From positions 186,001 through 250,000 of the forward strand of contig NZ_QYRN01000007.1 in the NCBI RefSeq assembly GCF_003583935.1: a DNA stretch of 64,000 nucleotides, given 5' to 3'. The notes beneath the pieces are model-generated. The model saw nothing but the letters and a program-made list of their open reading frames with translations. It searched no databases and was not told the DNA's origin. The DNA comes from Aureimonas flava (GTDB taxonomy: Bacteria > Pseudomonadota > Alphaproteobacteria > Rhizobiales > Rhizobiaceae). Position numbers and translations under genes: made by a program. Below are positions 38,049 to 47,699 of this stretch, in pieces (within the stretch, counting starts at the first letter, position 1; every line of letters starts with the position of its first letter).

Positions 38049-38933
38049 TCAGCGATTCAGACCGGCGTCCGCGACGAAGCGGACGAGGTTCTCGTGGCCG
38101 AGCTTCACATAGGTCGCGGGATGGGCCTTGTCCGGGTCCTGTTCGGCCTCGATCACGATCCAGCCGGAATAGTCCGGCAGTTCCCGGAGCACGCGGACGT
38201 AGTCCACCGATCCGTCGCCCGGCACGGTGTAGACGCCGGCCAGCACGGAGGTGAGGAAGCTCCAGTTCTCGGCCGTCGCCCGGCGCGCGATGTCGGGGCG
38301 CACGTCCTTGGCGTGGAAATGGACGATGCGGTCGCGATAGCGGCGCGCGAGGTCGGCCGGGTCGGCGCCGGCCCAGGTCGCGTGGCCGGTGTCGAGAAGC
38401 AGCGTGAAGGCCTCTCCCGTGCCCGCCATCATCCGGTCGATCTCCTCGCCGGTCTGCACCACCGTGCCCATGTGATGGTGGTAGGCGATGCGCAGCCCCT
38501 CCGCCCGCAGAAGCTCGGCGAAGCGCGTGAGGCGCGGCAGGAAGGTCTCCCACTCCTCGTCGGTCAGCACCGGGCGTTCGCCGAGCGGGACGGCCTCGTC
38601 GGGATGCACGGTGCCGGTGCACTCGCAGACGATGAAGATGTCGGTGCCCGCGCCCTTGACCAGGGCGATATGCTCCCGGGCCGCCTCGAACTCGGCCTCC
38701 GCGTCGCGCTCCAGGAGGAAGGTCGAGTACCAGCCGCCCACGAAGCCCATGCCGTATTCGGCGAGCTTGGCGCGCAGCGCGTCCGGCTCCCGCGGGAACT
38801 TGTGGCCGAGCTCCATGCCCTGGATGCCGATCGAGCTCGCCTCGGACAGGCACTGCTCGAGGCTGATGTGGCCGCCGATGTCCTGGCGGTCGTCGTTGGT
38901 CCAGCAGATCGGGTTCGCGCCGATGCGGATCAT
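38049..38933 (-). CDS. iolE: myo-Inosose-2 dehydratase IolE
   Basis: A 294-residue TIM barrel that removes water from 2-keto-myo-inositol to give the diketone used by IolD. It has RIGANPICWTNDD, QGMELGHKFPRE, AYHHHMGTVVQTGEEIDRMM, LLLDTGHATWAGADP, HFHAKDVR and WIVIEAEQDP, the conserved IolE blocks including metal ligands. GGGAGGA precedes the ATG at 38933. It lies between iolC and iolB with short gaps. Confidence 0.95.
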   Translation of the reverse strand: MIRIGANPICWTNDDRQDIGGHISLEQCLSEASSIGIQGMELGHKFPREPDALRAKLAEYGMGFVGGWYSTFLLERDAEAEFEAAREHIALVKGAGTDIFIVCECTGTVHPDEAVPLGERPVLTDEEWETFLPRLTRFAELLRAEGLRIAYHHHMGTVVQTGEEIDRMMAGTGEAFTLLLDTGHATWAGADPADLARRYRDRIVHFHAKDVRPDIARRATAENWSFLTSVLAGVYTVPGDGSVDYVRVLRELPDYSGWIVIEAEQDPDKAHPATYVKLGHENLVRFVADAGLNR

Positions 38934-38965
38934 TCCATTCCTCCCGATGAAGTCAGTCTGTGGGG

Positions 38966-40873
38966 TCAGGCGGCGACCGCCCGGCCCGCGTCCTTCCAGG
39001 CCGCGACCAGGGTGCCGAAGCGCCGCGCCATGTCGGCGACCGCGGCCTCGTCGTCGATCTCGTTGTTCAGCCAGCGCCGGGCGGCGTCGGCGAAGATGGT
39101 GCGGCCGACCGCGAAACCCTTGACCATGGGAACGCCGGACACGGCCCGGAAGGCGTCGACGAGCTCGGCCTCCGGCGCATCGAGGCCGAGCAGCACGATG
39201 CCGCGGCAGTAGGGATCGTTCTGGGCGATCGCCGCCTCGATCCGCGACCAGGCCGCGACGTTGCGCTGCGGCTCGAGCTTCCACCAGTCCGGCCGGATGC
39301 CGAGATCGTAGAGACGGCGCACCACGCTGGCGACCGTGTCCTCGCCGAGTGCCCCGTGCTTGCCGGCGATGATCTCCACCAGATACTCGCGGCCCACCGT
39401 GCGCGCCGCGTCGGCCAGGCGCAGGAGTTCGCGCTCCTGTCGCGCCCGCAGCTCGGCCGGATCGTCCGGATGGTAGAAGCACAGGCATTTGACGACCTGA
39501 TCCACCGGCCATTCCACGAGGTGGCTGCCGAGATCGGGCATGTGGTCGAAGTCGAGCGGCCGCGAACCGGGCTGCTCCACCGGCCGTCCGATCCAGAAGC
39601 CCTTGGCGCTGGCGCGGTAGAGCGCCTTCTGGCCGTAGATCCCGTCGAGCAGCATGCCGAATCCGGGCTCGTCGCCCGCCACGCGCGCCGCCGCCTCCAC
39701 GGTCAGGACCTTGAAGTCCTCGATGCGCTCGCGCGGGGCGCCCGCGGCGTCGGCCATCTCCTCGATCTGCATCCGATGGTCGCAGGCGAGCGCCATCAGC
39801 CGCTCGGGGCCGGGCCGGCGCGTGGTCGCCCAGTGGACGTGGTTCAGCTCCTCGTCCTTGCGCAGGCGGCGCTTGATCGTGTCCTTGGCCAGGAAGGCGT
39901 CGAGCTCGGCCACCGTCGGATATTCCGGCGAGCACAGGAGGCGCGACACGGCGAAGGCGCCGCAGGCGTTGGCCATGGTCGCCGATTCGGCATGGCTGCG
40001 GCCGCGCAGCCAACCGGCGAGCAGCCCGGACATGAACGCGTCGCCCGCGCCCAGTACGTTGAACACCTCGATCGGGAAGCCCCGCCCGGCGATGCCGTCG
40101 TCGAGGCTGGCGATCGGCCCGTCGAAGATGATGCAGCCCATGGCGCCGCGCTTGAGCACCAGCGTCGCGTCGGACACCGCACGGATCGCCTTCAGCGCCT
40201 CCAGCGGATCGCCGACGCCGCCGGCGATCATCATCTCCTCCTCCGTGCCCACCACGAGGTCGCAGTCCGGCAGGATCGTCTGGAGCTTGGCGGACACGGC
40301 GTCGGAGGCGACGTAGCGCTCGAAGCCCGCCGCGTGGCCGCCGAGGCCCCACAGGTTGGGCCGGTAGTCGACGTCGAACACCACCTTGCCGCCGTGCGCC
40401 TTGGCGAGACGGATCGCCTTGCGCTGGGCGGCCTCGGTGTTGGGCTGGGAGAAGTGCGTGCCGGTCACCACGATCGACGCGGAGGAGGCGATCAGCGCCT
40501 CGGACACGTCGTCCTCGCACAGCGCCATGTCGGCGCAGTCCGAGCGGTAGAAGATCATGGGCGAGACGCCCTCGTCCTCGACGGCGAGGAGGACCAGTGC
40601 GGTGAGGCGCTCGGGATCCACGGCCACGCCCGACGTCTCGACCCCCTCGCGGGCGAGCTGCTCGCGCACGAAGCCGCCCATCTGCTCGGCGCCGACGCGC
40701 GTGAGCAGGGCCGAGCGGAGGCCCAGGCGGGCGGTGCCGATCGCGATGTTGGCGGGGCAGCCGCCGACCGACTTGGCGAAGGAGGCGATGTCCTCCAGCC
40801 GCGAACCGATCTGCTGGCCGTAGAGATCCACCGAACAGCGTCCGATGGTGACGACATCGAGCGTCCTGGTCAT
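38966..40873 (-). CDS. iolC: 5-dehydro-2-deoxygluconokinase IolC fused to a DUF2090 (IolJ-like aldolase) domain
   Basis: A 635-residue two-domain protein. Residues 1-325 are a PfkB kinase (VGGCPANIAIGTARLGLRSAL, FDVDYRPNLW, VLGAGDAFMSGLLAGWL with the catalytic Asp). Residues about 330-635 are DUF2090 (LMALACDHRMQIEEMADAAG, FGMLLDGIYGQKALYRASAKG, VVKCLCFYHPDDP, VKGFAVGRTIFADAA), a TIM-barrel aldolase-like domain. It can phosphorylate 5-dehydro-2-deoxygluconate and perhaps also cleave the product, as the fusion is standard in alphaproteobacteria and there is no separate iolJ here. ATG at 40873 follows GGAGGAG; an IolR operator lies upstream. Confidence 0.94.
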   Translation of the reverse strand: MTRTLDVVTIGRCSVDLYGQQIGSRLEDIASFAKSVGGCPANIAIGTARLGLRSALLTRVGAEQMGGFVREQLAREGVETSGVAVDPERLTALVLLAVEDEGVSPMIFYRSDCADMALCEDDVSEALIASSASIVVTGTHFSQPNTEAAQRKAIRLAKAHGGKVVFDVDYRPNLWGLGGHAAGFERYVASDAVSAKLQTILPDCDLVVGTEEEMMIAGGVGDPLEALKAIRAVSDATLVLKRGAMGCIIFDGPIASLDDGIAGRGFPIEVFNVLGAGDAFMSGLLAGWLRGRSHAESATMANACGAFAVSRLLCSPEYPTVAELDAFLAKDTIKRRLRKDEELNHVHWATTRRPGPERLMALACDHRMQIEEMADAAGAPRERIEDFKVLTVEAAARVAGDEPGFGMLLDGIYGQKALYRASAKGFWIGRPVEQPGSRPLDFDHMPDLGSHLVEWPVDQVVKCLCFYHPDDPAELRARQERELLRLADAARTVGREYLVEIIAGKHGALGEDTVASVVRRLYDLGIRPDWWKLEPQRNVAAWSRIEAAIAQNDPYCRGIVLLGLDAPEAELVDAFRAVSGVPMVKGFAVGRTIFADAARRWLNNEIDDEAAVADMARRFGTLVAAWKDAGRAVAA

Positions 40874-40997
40874 GTCTCCTCCATTTTGTTGGGTCGCCCG
40901 CCCTGTGGAAGGGCTGGTCACGCTGCGGACCGCATCGTCGGCGCGTGGGGCTCGACCTGCCGGAGGTTGAAGCACGATATCCACCAAGCGTCAATAT

Positions 40998-41011
40998 GGA
41001 ATTCAGGTTCC
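40998..41011. promoter_or_regulatory. IolR operator GGAA-N6-TTCC before iolC
   Basis: GGAATTCAGGTTCC matches exactly the GGAA-N6-TTCC element proposed for the IolR repressor of Sinorhizobium meliloti. It is centred in a longer imperfect inverted repeat (TCAATATGGAA and TTCCAATATTGA) and sits between the iolR stop and iolC, next to a TTGACG on the minus strand that could be the -35. Confidence 0.75.
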
Positions 41012-41037
41012 AATATTGAACAGCTCGATGGCTCGGA

Positions 41038-41913
41038 TCAGCCCGGATCCGTTCCCGTCTCCCCACTTTGTCGGCGGTCGGCGACGCCGAGCGCGATGGT
41101 CATCGCCAAAGCCATGCTGGCGGACAGGGAGCGGAACCCCTGGAAGTCCGCCTCCACGACCTCGAACCAGATGCGGGCGTCCGAGCAGAGCGGGCTGAAC
41201 GGGCTGTCGGTGATCACCACCAGCGGCACGCCCGCCTCGCTGAGCTGGCGGGCATGCGCCACGGTCGCCGAGGCGTAGGGTGTGAAGGAGATGGCGAGCG
41301 CGGCGTCGCGCTGCGTGGCGAAGGACACGGTTTCGGAATCGGTGCCGACGGCCGAGCCGATCAGGACGTTGCGGATGCCCAGCTTGCCGAGCGCGTAGCT
41401 GAGATAGGAGGTGATCGGAAAGGACCGCCGCTGCGCCACGAGATAGATGGTCTCGGCCCGCGCCAGGAGGGCGGCGGCGGCGTCCACCTGCTCGACGTCG
41501 ATCCGGTCGTGCAGCGTCGCGATCGAATGGGTGGCGCTCTTGCACAGGCCGTCCAGGAGGACCGCCGTGCGGGACGTGTCGCCGTTGCCCGTGCGCAGCG
41601 ACAGGAGGCGCTCGTCGTAGTTGGTGACCTGCTTGCGCAGACGCTCCCGGAACACCGCCTGCAGGTCGGTGAAGCCGGTGAACCCGAGCGCCTGGCCGAA
41701 GCGGATCAGGGCAGAGGGCTGGACGCCGGCGTCCTCGGCGATGCGGGCCACCGTGCCGAGCGCGATCTCGTCGGGATGGGCGAGCGCGAAGGCGGCGACC
41801 TGCTTCAGCCGCTTGGGCAGGCGCACCGAGCCCCCGGCCAGGCGCTCGCGCAGTTCGGCGAAGGTGGCCGGCGGCTCGCCGGGCGTGTCGGCCCTTTCTT
41901 CGGACAAAGGCAT
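41038..41913 (-). CDS. iolR: RpiR-family repressor of inositol catabolism IolR
   Basis: A 291-residue regulator with an N-terminal HTH_6 domain (LPKRLKQVAAFALAHPDEIAL, TVARIAEDAGVQPSALIRFGQALGF) and a C-terminal SIS sugar-phosphate domain (about 130-260: IYLVAQRRSFPITSYLSYAL, AISFTPYASATVAHARQLSE). Its position between the two inositol operons, each with a GGAA-N6-TTCC box, identifies it as IolR, which in rhizobia represses until a pathway intermediate (probably 5-dehydro-2-deoxygluconate 6-phosphate) binds. ATG at 41913 is preferred; an upstream reading to 41997 adds Arg/Ser-rich residues. Confidence 0.92.
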   Translation of the reverse strand: MPLSEERADTPGEPPATFAELRERLAGGSVRLPKRLKQVAAFALAHPDEIALGTVARIAEDAGVQPSALIRFGQALGFTGFTDLQAVFRERLRKQVTNYDERLLSLRTGNGDTSRTAVLLDGLCKSATHSIATLHDRIDVEQVDAAAALLARAETIYLVAQRRSFPITSYLSYALGKLGIRNVLIGSAVGTDSETVSFATQRDAALAISFTPYASATVAHARQLSEAGVPLVVITDSPFSPLCSDARIWFEVVEADFQGFRSLSASMALAMTIALGVADRRQSGETGTDPG

Positions 41914-41990
41914 GCGTGCGACCTCATCGTGATTGCCCGAACGGCCCGAAGGCCGTTCGCGCCGCAGCACACTACGCGATCGTAGCCGGC

Positions 41991-42024
41991 TTGACACCCG
42001 AGCAAATAATGGAATAGCAATTCT
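41991..42024 (+). promoter_or_regulatory. Promoter with overlapping IolR operator for the rightward inositol operon
   Basis: TTGACA at 41991-41996 is a perfect -35; the likely -10 (AATAGC-like, about 17 bases on) falls inside GGAATAGCAATTCT at 42011-42024, which matches the IolR box GGAA-N6-TTCC except for the last base. Repressor binding there would block the polymerase. The operon starting at 42108 follows. Confidence 0.6.
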
Positions 42025-42107
42025 CTTGCGCTGAAAAAGCGTCTAACAATTTCATTACGGGTGGCGGATCGGGGGCAGGGTGCCCGGGTCCGGGAGGATG
42101 GTGAAGC

Positions 42108-42932
42108 GTGGTGGATTTCGCTCTGAATCACATGGCGACCCCCAGCCTGCCGCTGGAGGAGTTCCTGCGGGCGGCTGGCGAGCTCGGCGTCGAGGCGGTG
42201 GAGCTGCGCAACGACCTGCCGGGCATCGCCCTGGCGGACGGCGCGCCGACCGCCGAGGTGCGCGCGGCGGTCTCCAGGAGCGGCATGCGCGTCCTGTCGA
42301 TCAACGCGCTGCAGCGGTTCAACGAGTGGACGCCCGAGCGCGAGGCCGAGGCCCGCGCGCTGGCGCGGCAGGCCGCCGAGGTCGGGGCCGAGGCGCTGGT
42401 CCTGTGCCCGGTCAACGAGGAAGGCTGGCGCGCCGAGGGCAGCCGGCGTCACGAATCGCTGGTGGAGGCGCTGCGGGGCCTGTCGCCGATCCTGCGCGAG
42501 GCCGGGCTGATCGGCCTGGTGGAGCCGCTGGGCTTTGCCGAGTGCTCGCTGCGCCGCAAGGCCGACGCGGTGGCGGCGATCGACGAGGCGGGCGCGGCCG
42601 ACCGGTTCAAGCTGGTGCACGACACGTTCCACCATGTTGTCGCGGGCGAGCGGGAGATCTTCCCGGCGCGCACGGGTCTCGTGCATATTTCGGGCGTCGA
42701 GGACGGCGCCGTCCCGGTGGACGCGATGCGCGACCCCCACCGGGTGCTGGTCGGGCCGGGTGACCGTCTCGACAACACCGGGCAGATGCGCGCCCTCGTC
42801 GAGGGCGGCTATCGGGGCGCCTTCTCGTTCGAGCCCTTCGCCCGCGAGGTCGCCGAGAGCGACGATCCGGTCCGCGACCTGCGGGCCAGCATGACGCACG
42901 TCGCGTCGGCCCTGGAGGGGGCCGACGCCTAG
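42108..42932 (+). CDS. iolI: IolI-like 2-keto-myo-inositol isomerase (TIM barrel)
   Basis: A 274-residue sugar isomerase/epimerase. It has AVELRNDLPG, LVEPLGFAECSLRRK, FKLVHDTFHHVVAG, LVHISGVEDG and FSFEPFA, supplying the Glu-Asp-His-Glu metal set and matching IolI-type inosose isomerases. It interconverts 2-keto- and 1-keto-inositol. Two adjacent GTG codons (42108, 42111) could start it; GGGAGG at 42092-42097 fits the first. First gene of the inositol import and oxidation operon. Confidence 0.82.
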   Translation: MVDFALNHMATPSLPLEEFLRAAGELGVEAVELRNDLPGIALADGAPTAEVRAAVSRSGMRVLSINALQRFNEWTPEREAEARALARQAAEVGAEALVLCPVNEEGWRAEGSRRHESLVEALRGLSPILREAGLIGLVEPLGFAECSLRRKADAVAAIDEAGAADRFKLVHDTFHHVVAGEREIFPARTGLVHISGVEDGAVPVDAMRDPHRVLVGPGDRLDNTGQMRALVEGGYRGAFSFEPFAREVAESDDPVRDLRASMTHVASALEGADA

Positions 42933-43015
42933 AGGGCATGCCGGCCGCCGGCCGGAGGGAATCGGGAGGCGTCCGCAGCCGCGGCCGCCCTTGGCAACGG
43001 GAGGAATGACCTGAC

Positions 43016-43936
43016 ATGAAACGCGTTCTCTTGACGCTCGCCGCGACCGTCGCGCTGACCGGATCGGCCCTGGCCGCCAATGTCGGCGTCTCCATGGCGC
43101 TGTTCGACGACAACTTCCTGACCGTGCTGCGCAACGGCATGCAGGACACGGCCAAGGAGAAGGGCGTCGACCTCCAGGTGGAGGACGCCACCAACGACAT
43201 CGGCAAGCAGCTCAACCAGATCCAGAACTTCATCGCGCAGGGCGTCGACGGGATCATCGTCAACCCGGTGGACACCGACGCCACCCCGCAGATGACGAAG
43301 CTCGCCGCCGACGCGGGCATCCCGCTGGTCTACGTCAACCGCCTGCCGGCCGACATCGAGAACCTGCCCGAGAAGGTCGGCTTCGTCGGATCCGACGAGA
43401 AGGAGTCCGGCACGCTTCAGATGCAGGAGGTCTGCAAGCTGATGAACGGCCAGGGCGAGATCGTCATCATGATGGGCGAGCTCTCCAACCAGGCGGCGCG
43501 CCAGCGCACGCAGGACATCGACGACGTGATCGCCAAGGAGCCCTGCAACGGGATCACGGTCCTGCAGCGCCAGACCGCGAACTGGAGCCGCACCCAGGCG
43601 ACCGACCTGATGACCAACTGGATCTCGGCCGGCCTGAAGCCCGCCGCGGTCGTGTCCAACAACGACGAGATGGCGATCGGCGCGATCCAGGCCCTGAAGG
43701 CCTCCGGCGTCGGCGACGTGATCGTGGCCGGCATCGACGGCACCCAGGACGCGCTCGCCTCCATGCGGGCGGGCGACCTCAAGGTCACCGTGTTCCAGAA
43801 CGCGGCTGGCCAGGGCTCGGGCGCCATCGACACGATCATGAAGATGATCGACGGCGGCTCGATCGAGAAGGTGACCTACGTCCCCTTCGAGCTCGTGACG
43901 CCCGACAACATGGCCGAGTACGAAACCCGCAACTGA
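43016..43936 (+). CDS. ibpA: Inositol ABC transporter substrate-binding protein (IbpA-like)
   Basis: A 306-residue periplasmic binding protein (signal peptide 1-20, cleavage near ALAANVGV). It has the Peripla_BP_4 fold pattern: VSMALFDDNFLTVLRNGMQD, LNQIQNFIAQGVDGIIVNPVDTD, IPLVYVNRLP, and [17 protein letters not shown]. The permease and ATPase that follow, and the iol genes around, make inositol the likely ligand. It is strongly similar to the next gene. A strong hairpin follows its stop. Confidence 0.9.
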   Translation: MKRVLLTLAATVALTGSALAANVGVSMALFDDNFLTVLRNGMQDTAKEKGVDLQVEDATNDIGKQLNQIQNFIAQGVDGIIVNPVDTDATPQMTKLAADAGIPLVYVNRLPADIENLPEKVGFVGSDEKESGTLQMQEVCKLMNGQGEIVIMMGELSNQAARQRTQDIDDVIAKEPCNGITVLQRQTANWSRTQATDLMTNWISAGLKPAAVVSNNDEMAIGAIQALKASGVGDVIVAGIDGTQDALASMRAGDLKVTVFQNAAGQGSGAIDTIMKMIDGGSIEKVTYVPFELVTPDNMAEYETRN

Positions 43937-43945
43937 CGTGTCTCG

Positions 43946-43973
43946 GTGGGGCGCCGCTCCGGCGGCGCCCCAC
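43946..43973 (+). other. Intercistronic hairpin between two binding-protein genes
   Basis: A 12-bp perfect stem (GTGGGGCGCCGC) with a 4-base loop begins ten bases after the first binding-protein gene, inside the operon and without a T-run. Such structures commonly protect the upstream message from 3' exonucleases so the binding protein is made in excess over the membrane parts. Confidence 0.6.
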
Positions 43974-44000
43974 CTCATCATCCGAAGCGGGATCCGCCCC

Positions 44001-44942
44001 ATGAACAAACCCTTCGCGCGCGCCGCGCTCGCCGCCGGCCTCCTTGCCCTGACCGCCCAGACCGCGATGGCCGAGACCATCGGCGTGTCGATGGCGCGGG
44101 CCGATTCGGTGTTCCTCACCATCCTGCGCCAGGGCATGGAAGGCCGGGCCGCCGAGACGGAAGGCGTCACCCTCCAGGTGGAGGACGCCCAGAACGATCC
44201 GCAGCGCCAGCTCGACCAGGTCCGCAACCTCATCGCCGCCGGCGTCGACGCGCTGATCGTGGCCGCCGTCGATGGAGACGGCACGCCCGCCATGACGCGG
44301 GCGGCCGAGGAGGCGGGCATTCCGATCGTCTACGCCGTGCATCCGCCGGCCGATCTCGACACGCTGCCCGAGGGCAGCGCCTTCGTGGGGTCCGACGAGA
44401 AGCAGTCGGGCACGATGCAGACCGAGGAGGTCTGCCGCCTGCTCGGCGGCAACGGCGCCGCCTACGTCCTGATGGGGCCCCTCAACAACCACGCCTCGAT
44501 GGTCCGCACGCAGGACATCGAGGACGTCCTCGCCACGCCGGCCTGCTCCGGCATCCGGATCGTCGATCGGCAGGTCGCCAACTGGGACCGGATCGAGGCG
44601 CAGAACGTGATGACCAACTGGCTGTCGTCCTCGGCCGAGTTCGACGCGGTGATCGCCAACAACGACGAGATGGCGATCGGCGCGATCCAGGCCCTGAAGG
44701 CCGTGGGCCGCGACGCGGGAAGCGTCGTGATCGCCGGCATCGACGCCACGCCCGACGGGCTCGCGGCGATGAAGGCGGGCGACCTCGACGTCACCGTGTT
44801 CCAGAACGCCACGGCGCAAGGGGCGGCATCGGTGGATGCGGCGCTCGGCCTGACGCGCGGCGAAGCGGTCGACCGGCGCATCTGGGTGCCGTTCGAGCTG
44901 GTGACGCCGAAGACCATGCAGGACTACGCCAAGAGCAACTGA
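44001..44942 (+). CDS. Second, paralogous inositol-type substrate-binding protein
   Basis: A 313-residue binding protein with a signal peptide ending TAMAE. It parallels the preceding gene block for block: [64 protein letters not shown], and the shared [15 protein letters not shown], so it is a tandem duplicate that has diverged. It may recognise another inositol isomer (scyllo-, D-chiro-) or a derivative while sharing one transporter. The first ATG with a clear signal peptide is at 44001. Confidence 0.88.
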   Translation: MNKPFARAALAAGLLALTAQTAMAETIGVSMARADSVFLTILRQGMEGRAAETEGVTLQVEDAQNDPQRQLDQVRNLIAAGVDALIVAAVDGDGTPAMTRAAEEAGIPIVYAVHPPADLDTLPEGSAFVGSDEKQSGTMQTEEVCRLLGGNGAAYVLMGPLNNHASMVRTQDIEDVLATPACSGIRIVDRQVANWDRIEAQNVMTNWLSSSAEFDAVIANNDEMAIGAIQALKAVGRDAGSVVIAGIDATPDGLAAMKAGDLDVTVFQNATAQGAASVDAALGLTRGEAVDRRIWVPFELVTPKTMQDYAKSN

Positions 44943-44998
44943 TGACGCGCGCGTCCGGCCGGGAGGTGGCCGTTCGCCGATCGTCCGGGAGGCACGGG

Positions 44999-46549
44999 AT
45001 GTCGAACCAGCCAATCAGCCCGAGAACCATGAAGGCCGTGCGCCAAAGCGGCGCGGTGCCGGGCGCGGAATATCTTCTCGACGTGAGCGGCGTGCGCAAG
45101 GTGTTTCCGGGCGTCGTCGCGCTCGACGACGTCCAGTTCCGCGTCCGGCGCGGCACGGTGCACGCGCTGATGGGCGAGAACGGGGCCGGCAAGTCGACGC
45201 TGATGAAGATCATCGCCGGCGTCTACACGCCGGACGGCGGCGAGTTCCGCCTCCGCGGCCAGCCAATCCGTCTCAAGGGGCCGCTCGACGCGCTGGAGAA
45301 CGGCATCGCCATGATCCATCAGGAGCTCAACCTGATGCCGTTCATGACGGTGGCCGAGAACATCTGGATCCGCCGCGAGCCGATGACCCGGCTCGGCTTC
45401 GTGGACCACGCCGAGCTGCGCCGGCGCACGGAGAAGCTGTTCGCGCAGCTCTCCATCGACATCGACCCGGAGGTCGAGACGCAGACGCTCTCGATCGCCT
45501 CGCGCCAGATGGTGGAGATCGCCAAGGCGGTGTCCTACGATTCCGACGTCCTGATCATGGACGAGCCGACCTCCGCGCTCACCGACCGCGAGGTGGAGCA
45601 CCTGTTCCGCATCGTCCGGCAGCTGCGCGACGAGGGGAAGGGCATCGTCTACATCACGCACAAGATGGACGAGCTCGCGCAGATCGCCGACGAGGTCTCG
45701 ATCTTCCGCGACGGCAAGTACATCGGCACGGAGGACGCCAAGACCGTCACCCGCGACGACATCATCCGCATGATGGTGGGCCGCGAGGTCACCCAGATGT
45801 TCCCGAAGGAGGAGCCGAAGATCGGCGAGGTCGTCATGTCCGTGCGCGGCCTCTCGCTCGGCCGCGTCTTCCAGGACGTGTCGTTCGACCTGCGCGCCGG
45901 CGAGATCCTGGGGCTTGCCGGCCTCGTCGGCTCGGGCCGCTCCAACATCGCCGAGACGCTGTTCGGCGTGACGCCCGCGACCTCGGGCACCATCTCGCTG
46001 TTCGGCCAGGAGGTTCGGATCGCCAACCCCGCCGTGGCGATGCGCCACGGGATGGCCTTCCTCACCGAGGACCGCAAGGACACGGGCTGCTTCCTGCCGC
46101 TCTCGATCACCGAGAACATGCAGATGGCGGTGCTCCAGGACCGCTACACGGCCGGCGGCTTCGTGCGCCAGGCCGAGGTGGACCGGCGCTGCGACGAGAT
46201 GGCCAAGACCATGCGCGTCAAGACGCCGGACCTCGACGAGCGCATCGAGAACCTGTCGGGCGGCAACCAGCAGAAGGTGCTGATCGGCCGCTGGCTGCTC
46301 ACCAACCCGAAGATCCTGATCCTGGACGAGCCGACGCGCGGCATCGACGTGGGCGCCAAGGCCGAGATCCACCGCCTCGTGTCGCAGCTCGCGGGGCAGG
46401 GGCTCGCCGTGATCATGATCTCGTCCGAGCTGCCCGAGGTCCTGGGCATGAGCGACCGCGTGATGGTCGTCCACGCCGGGCGCGTCACGGGCATCCTCGA
46501 TCGCGCCGAAGCCACGCAGGAGCGCGTGATGGACCTCGCCTCCGCCTGA
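44999..46549 (+). CDS. iatA: Inositol ABC transporter ATP-binding protein (two NBDs)
   Basis: A 516-residue ATPase with two nucleotide-binding domains, as in RbsA/MglA. The first has Walker [10 protein letters not shown], signature [14 protein letters not shown] and Walker [12 protein letters not shown]; the second has a degenerate Walker A (GLVGSGRSN), signature [15 protein letters not shown] and [20 protein letters not shown] precedes the ATG at 44999; a possible start at 44942 overlapping the upstream stop has no such signal. Energises import with the adjacent permease and binding proteins. Confidence 0.92.
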   Translation: MSNQPISPRTMKAVRQSGAVPGAEYLLDVSGVRKVFPGVVALDDVQFRVRRGTVHALMGENGAGKSTLMKIIAGVYTPDGGEFRLRGQPIRLKGPLDALENGIAMIHQELNLMPFMTVAENIWIRREPMTRLGFVDHAELRRRTEKLFAQLSIDIDPEVETQTLSIASRQMVEIAKAVSYDSDVLIMDEPTSALTDREVEHLFRIVRQLRDEGKGIVYITHKMDELAQIADEVSIFRDGKYIGTEDAKTVTRDDIIRMMVGREVTQMFPKEEPKIGEVVMSVRGLSLGRVFQDVSFDLRAGEILGLAGLVGSGRSNIAETLFGVTPATSGTISLFGQEVRIANPAVAMRHGMAFLTEDRKDTGCFLPLSITENMQMAVLQDRYTAGGFVRQAEVDRRCDEMAKTMRVKTPDLDERIENLSGGNQQKVLIGRWLLTNPKILILDEPTRGIDVGAKAEIHRLVSQLAGQGLAVIMISSELPEVLGMSDRVMVVHAGRVTGILDRAEATQERVMDLASA

Positions 46550-46633
46550 GGCGGGCGAAAACGAACAAGGGTCGCCGAGCCCGGCCGGGAGGACCGACGG
46601 CGCGACGGCAGACCCCGAACCGGGAGTGAACCC

Positions 46634-47677
46634 ATGACCCTCGACGAAGCGACGCATGGCGGCGTGCCGCCCGCCCCGGCCGTGGACAAGCCGGCGCGGC
46701 GCCGACGCAAGCTGCCGACCGAGATCTCCATCCTCCTCGTGCTGGTCGGCATCGCGCTGATCTTCGAGCTGCTCGGCTGGATCCTGATCGGCCAGAGCTT
46801 CCTGGGCAACCAGCAGCGCCTGATCGTGATGATCCTGCAGGTGTCGGTGATCGGCATCATCGCGGTGGGCGTCACGCAGGCCATCATCACCGGCGGCATC
46901 GACCTGTCCTCCGGTTCCGTGGTGGCGCTGACGGCGATGGTGGCGGCGAGCCTCGCGCAGAACCCCGACTTCGCCCGGGCCGTGTACCCCTCGCTCACCG
47001 GCCTCCCGGTGATCGTGCCGGTGGCGGCGGGTCTCCTGGTGGGCCTGGCGGCTGGCGTCGTGAACGGCGCGCTGATCGCCTATACCGGCATCCCGCCCTT
47101 CATCGCCACGCTCGGCATGATGGTGGCCGCGCGCGGCGCCGCCAAGTGGTACACCGGCGGCCAGCCGGTCTCCATGCTGTCCGACAGCTACGCCGCGATC
47201 GGCGCGGGCGCGACGCCCGTCCTGATCTTCCTCGCGGTGGCGGCGGTGTTCCACATCGCCCTGCGCTACACCCGCTACGGCAAGTTCACCTACGCGATCG
47301 GCGCCAACCGGCAGGCGGCCGTCGTCTCGGGCATCAACGTCAACCGGCACCTCGTCGTGGTCTACGCCATCGCCGGCACGCTGGCGGGCCTGGCCGGCAT
47401 CGTGACCTCGGCGCGCGCCGTGTCCGGCCAGGCCGGCATGGGCGTGTCCTACGAGCTCGACGCGATCGCGGCCGTGGTGATCGGCGGTACCTCGCTGGTG
47501 GGCGGCGTCGGGCGCATCACCGGCACGGTGATCGGCGTGGTGATCCTCGGCGTGATGACCTCGGGCTTCACCTTCCTGCGCATCGACGCCTACTACCAGG
47601 AGATCGTGAAGGGCGCCGTGATCGTGGCCGCCGTGGTGGTCGACCAGTACCGCCAGCGCAAGCGGGCCCGGGCCTGA
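46634..47677 (+). CDS. iatP: Inositol ABC transporter permease
   Basis: A 347-residue BPD_transp_2 permease with 8-10 hydrophobic segments after a basic cytoplasmic start. It has [45 protein letters not shown] and the coupling-helix region [19 protein letters not shown], all typical of the ribose/inositol (RbsC/IatP) class. It forms the channel of the inositol importer and follows the ATPase by 84 bases. Confidence 0.93.
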   Translation: MTLDEATHGGVPPAPAVDKPARRRRKLPTEISILLVLVGIALIFELLGWILIGQSFLGNQQRLIVMILQVSVIGIIAVGVTQAIITGGIDLSSGSVVALTAMVAASLAQNPDFARAVYPSLTGLPVIVPVAAGLLVGLAAGVVNGALIAYTGIPPFIATLGMMVAARGAAKWYTGGQPVSMLSDSYAAIGAGATPVLIFLAVAAVFHIALRYTRYGKFTYAIGANRQAAVVSGINVNRHLVVVYAIAGTLAGLAGIVTSARAVSGQAGMGVSYELDAIAAVVIGGTSLVGGVGRITGTVIGVVILGVMTSGFTFLRIDAYYQEIVKGAVIVAAVVVDQYRQRKRARA

Positions 47678-47699
47678 GCGCGGCGGACGGACGAGCGGC

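Noticed and set aside
38935..41066. Long minus-strand frame overlapping iolC
   Set aside because: It is the iolE frame running back through iolC in another phase; only the part below 38933 is coding.
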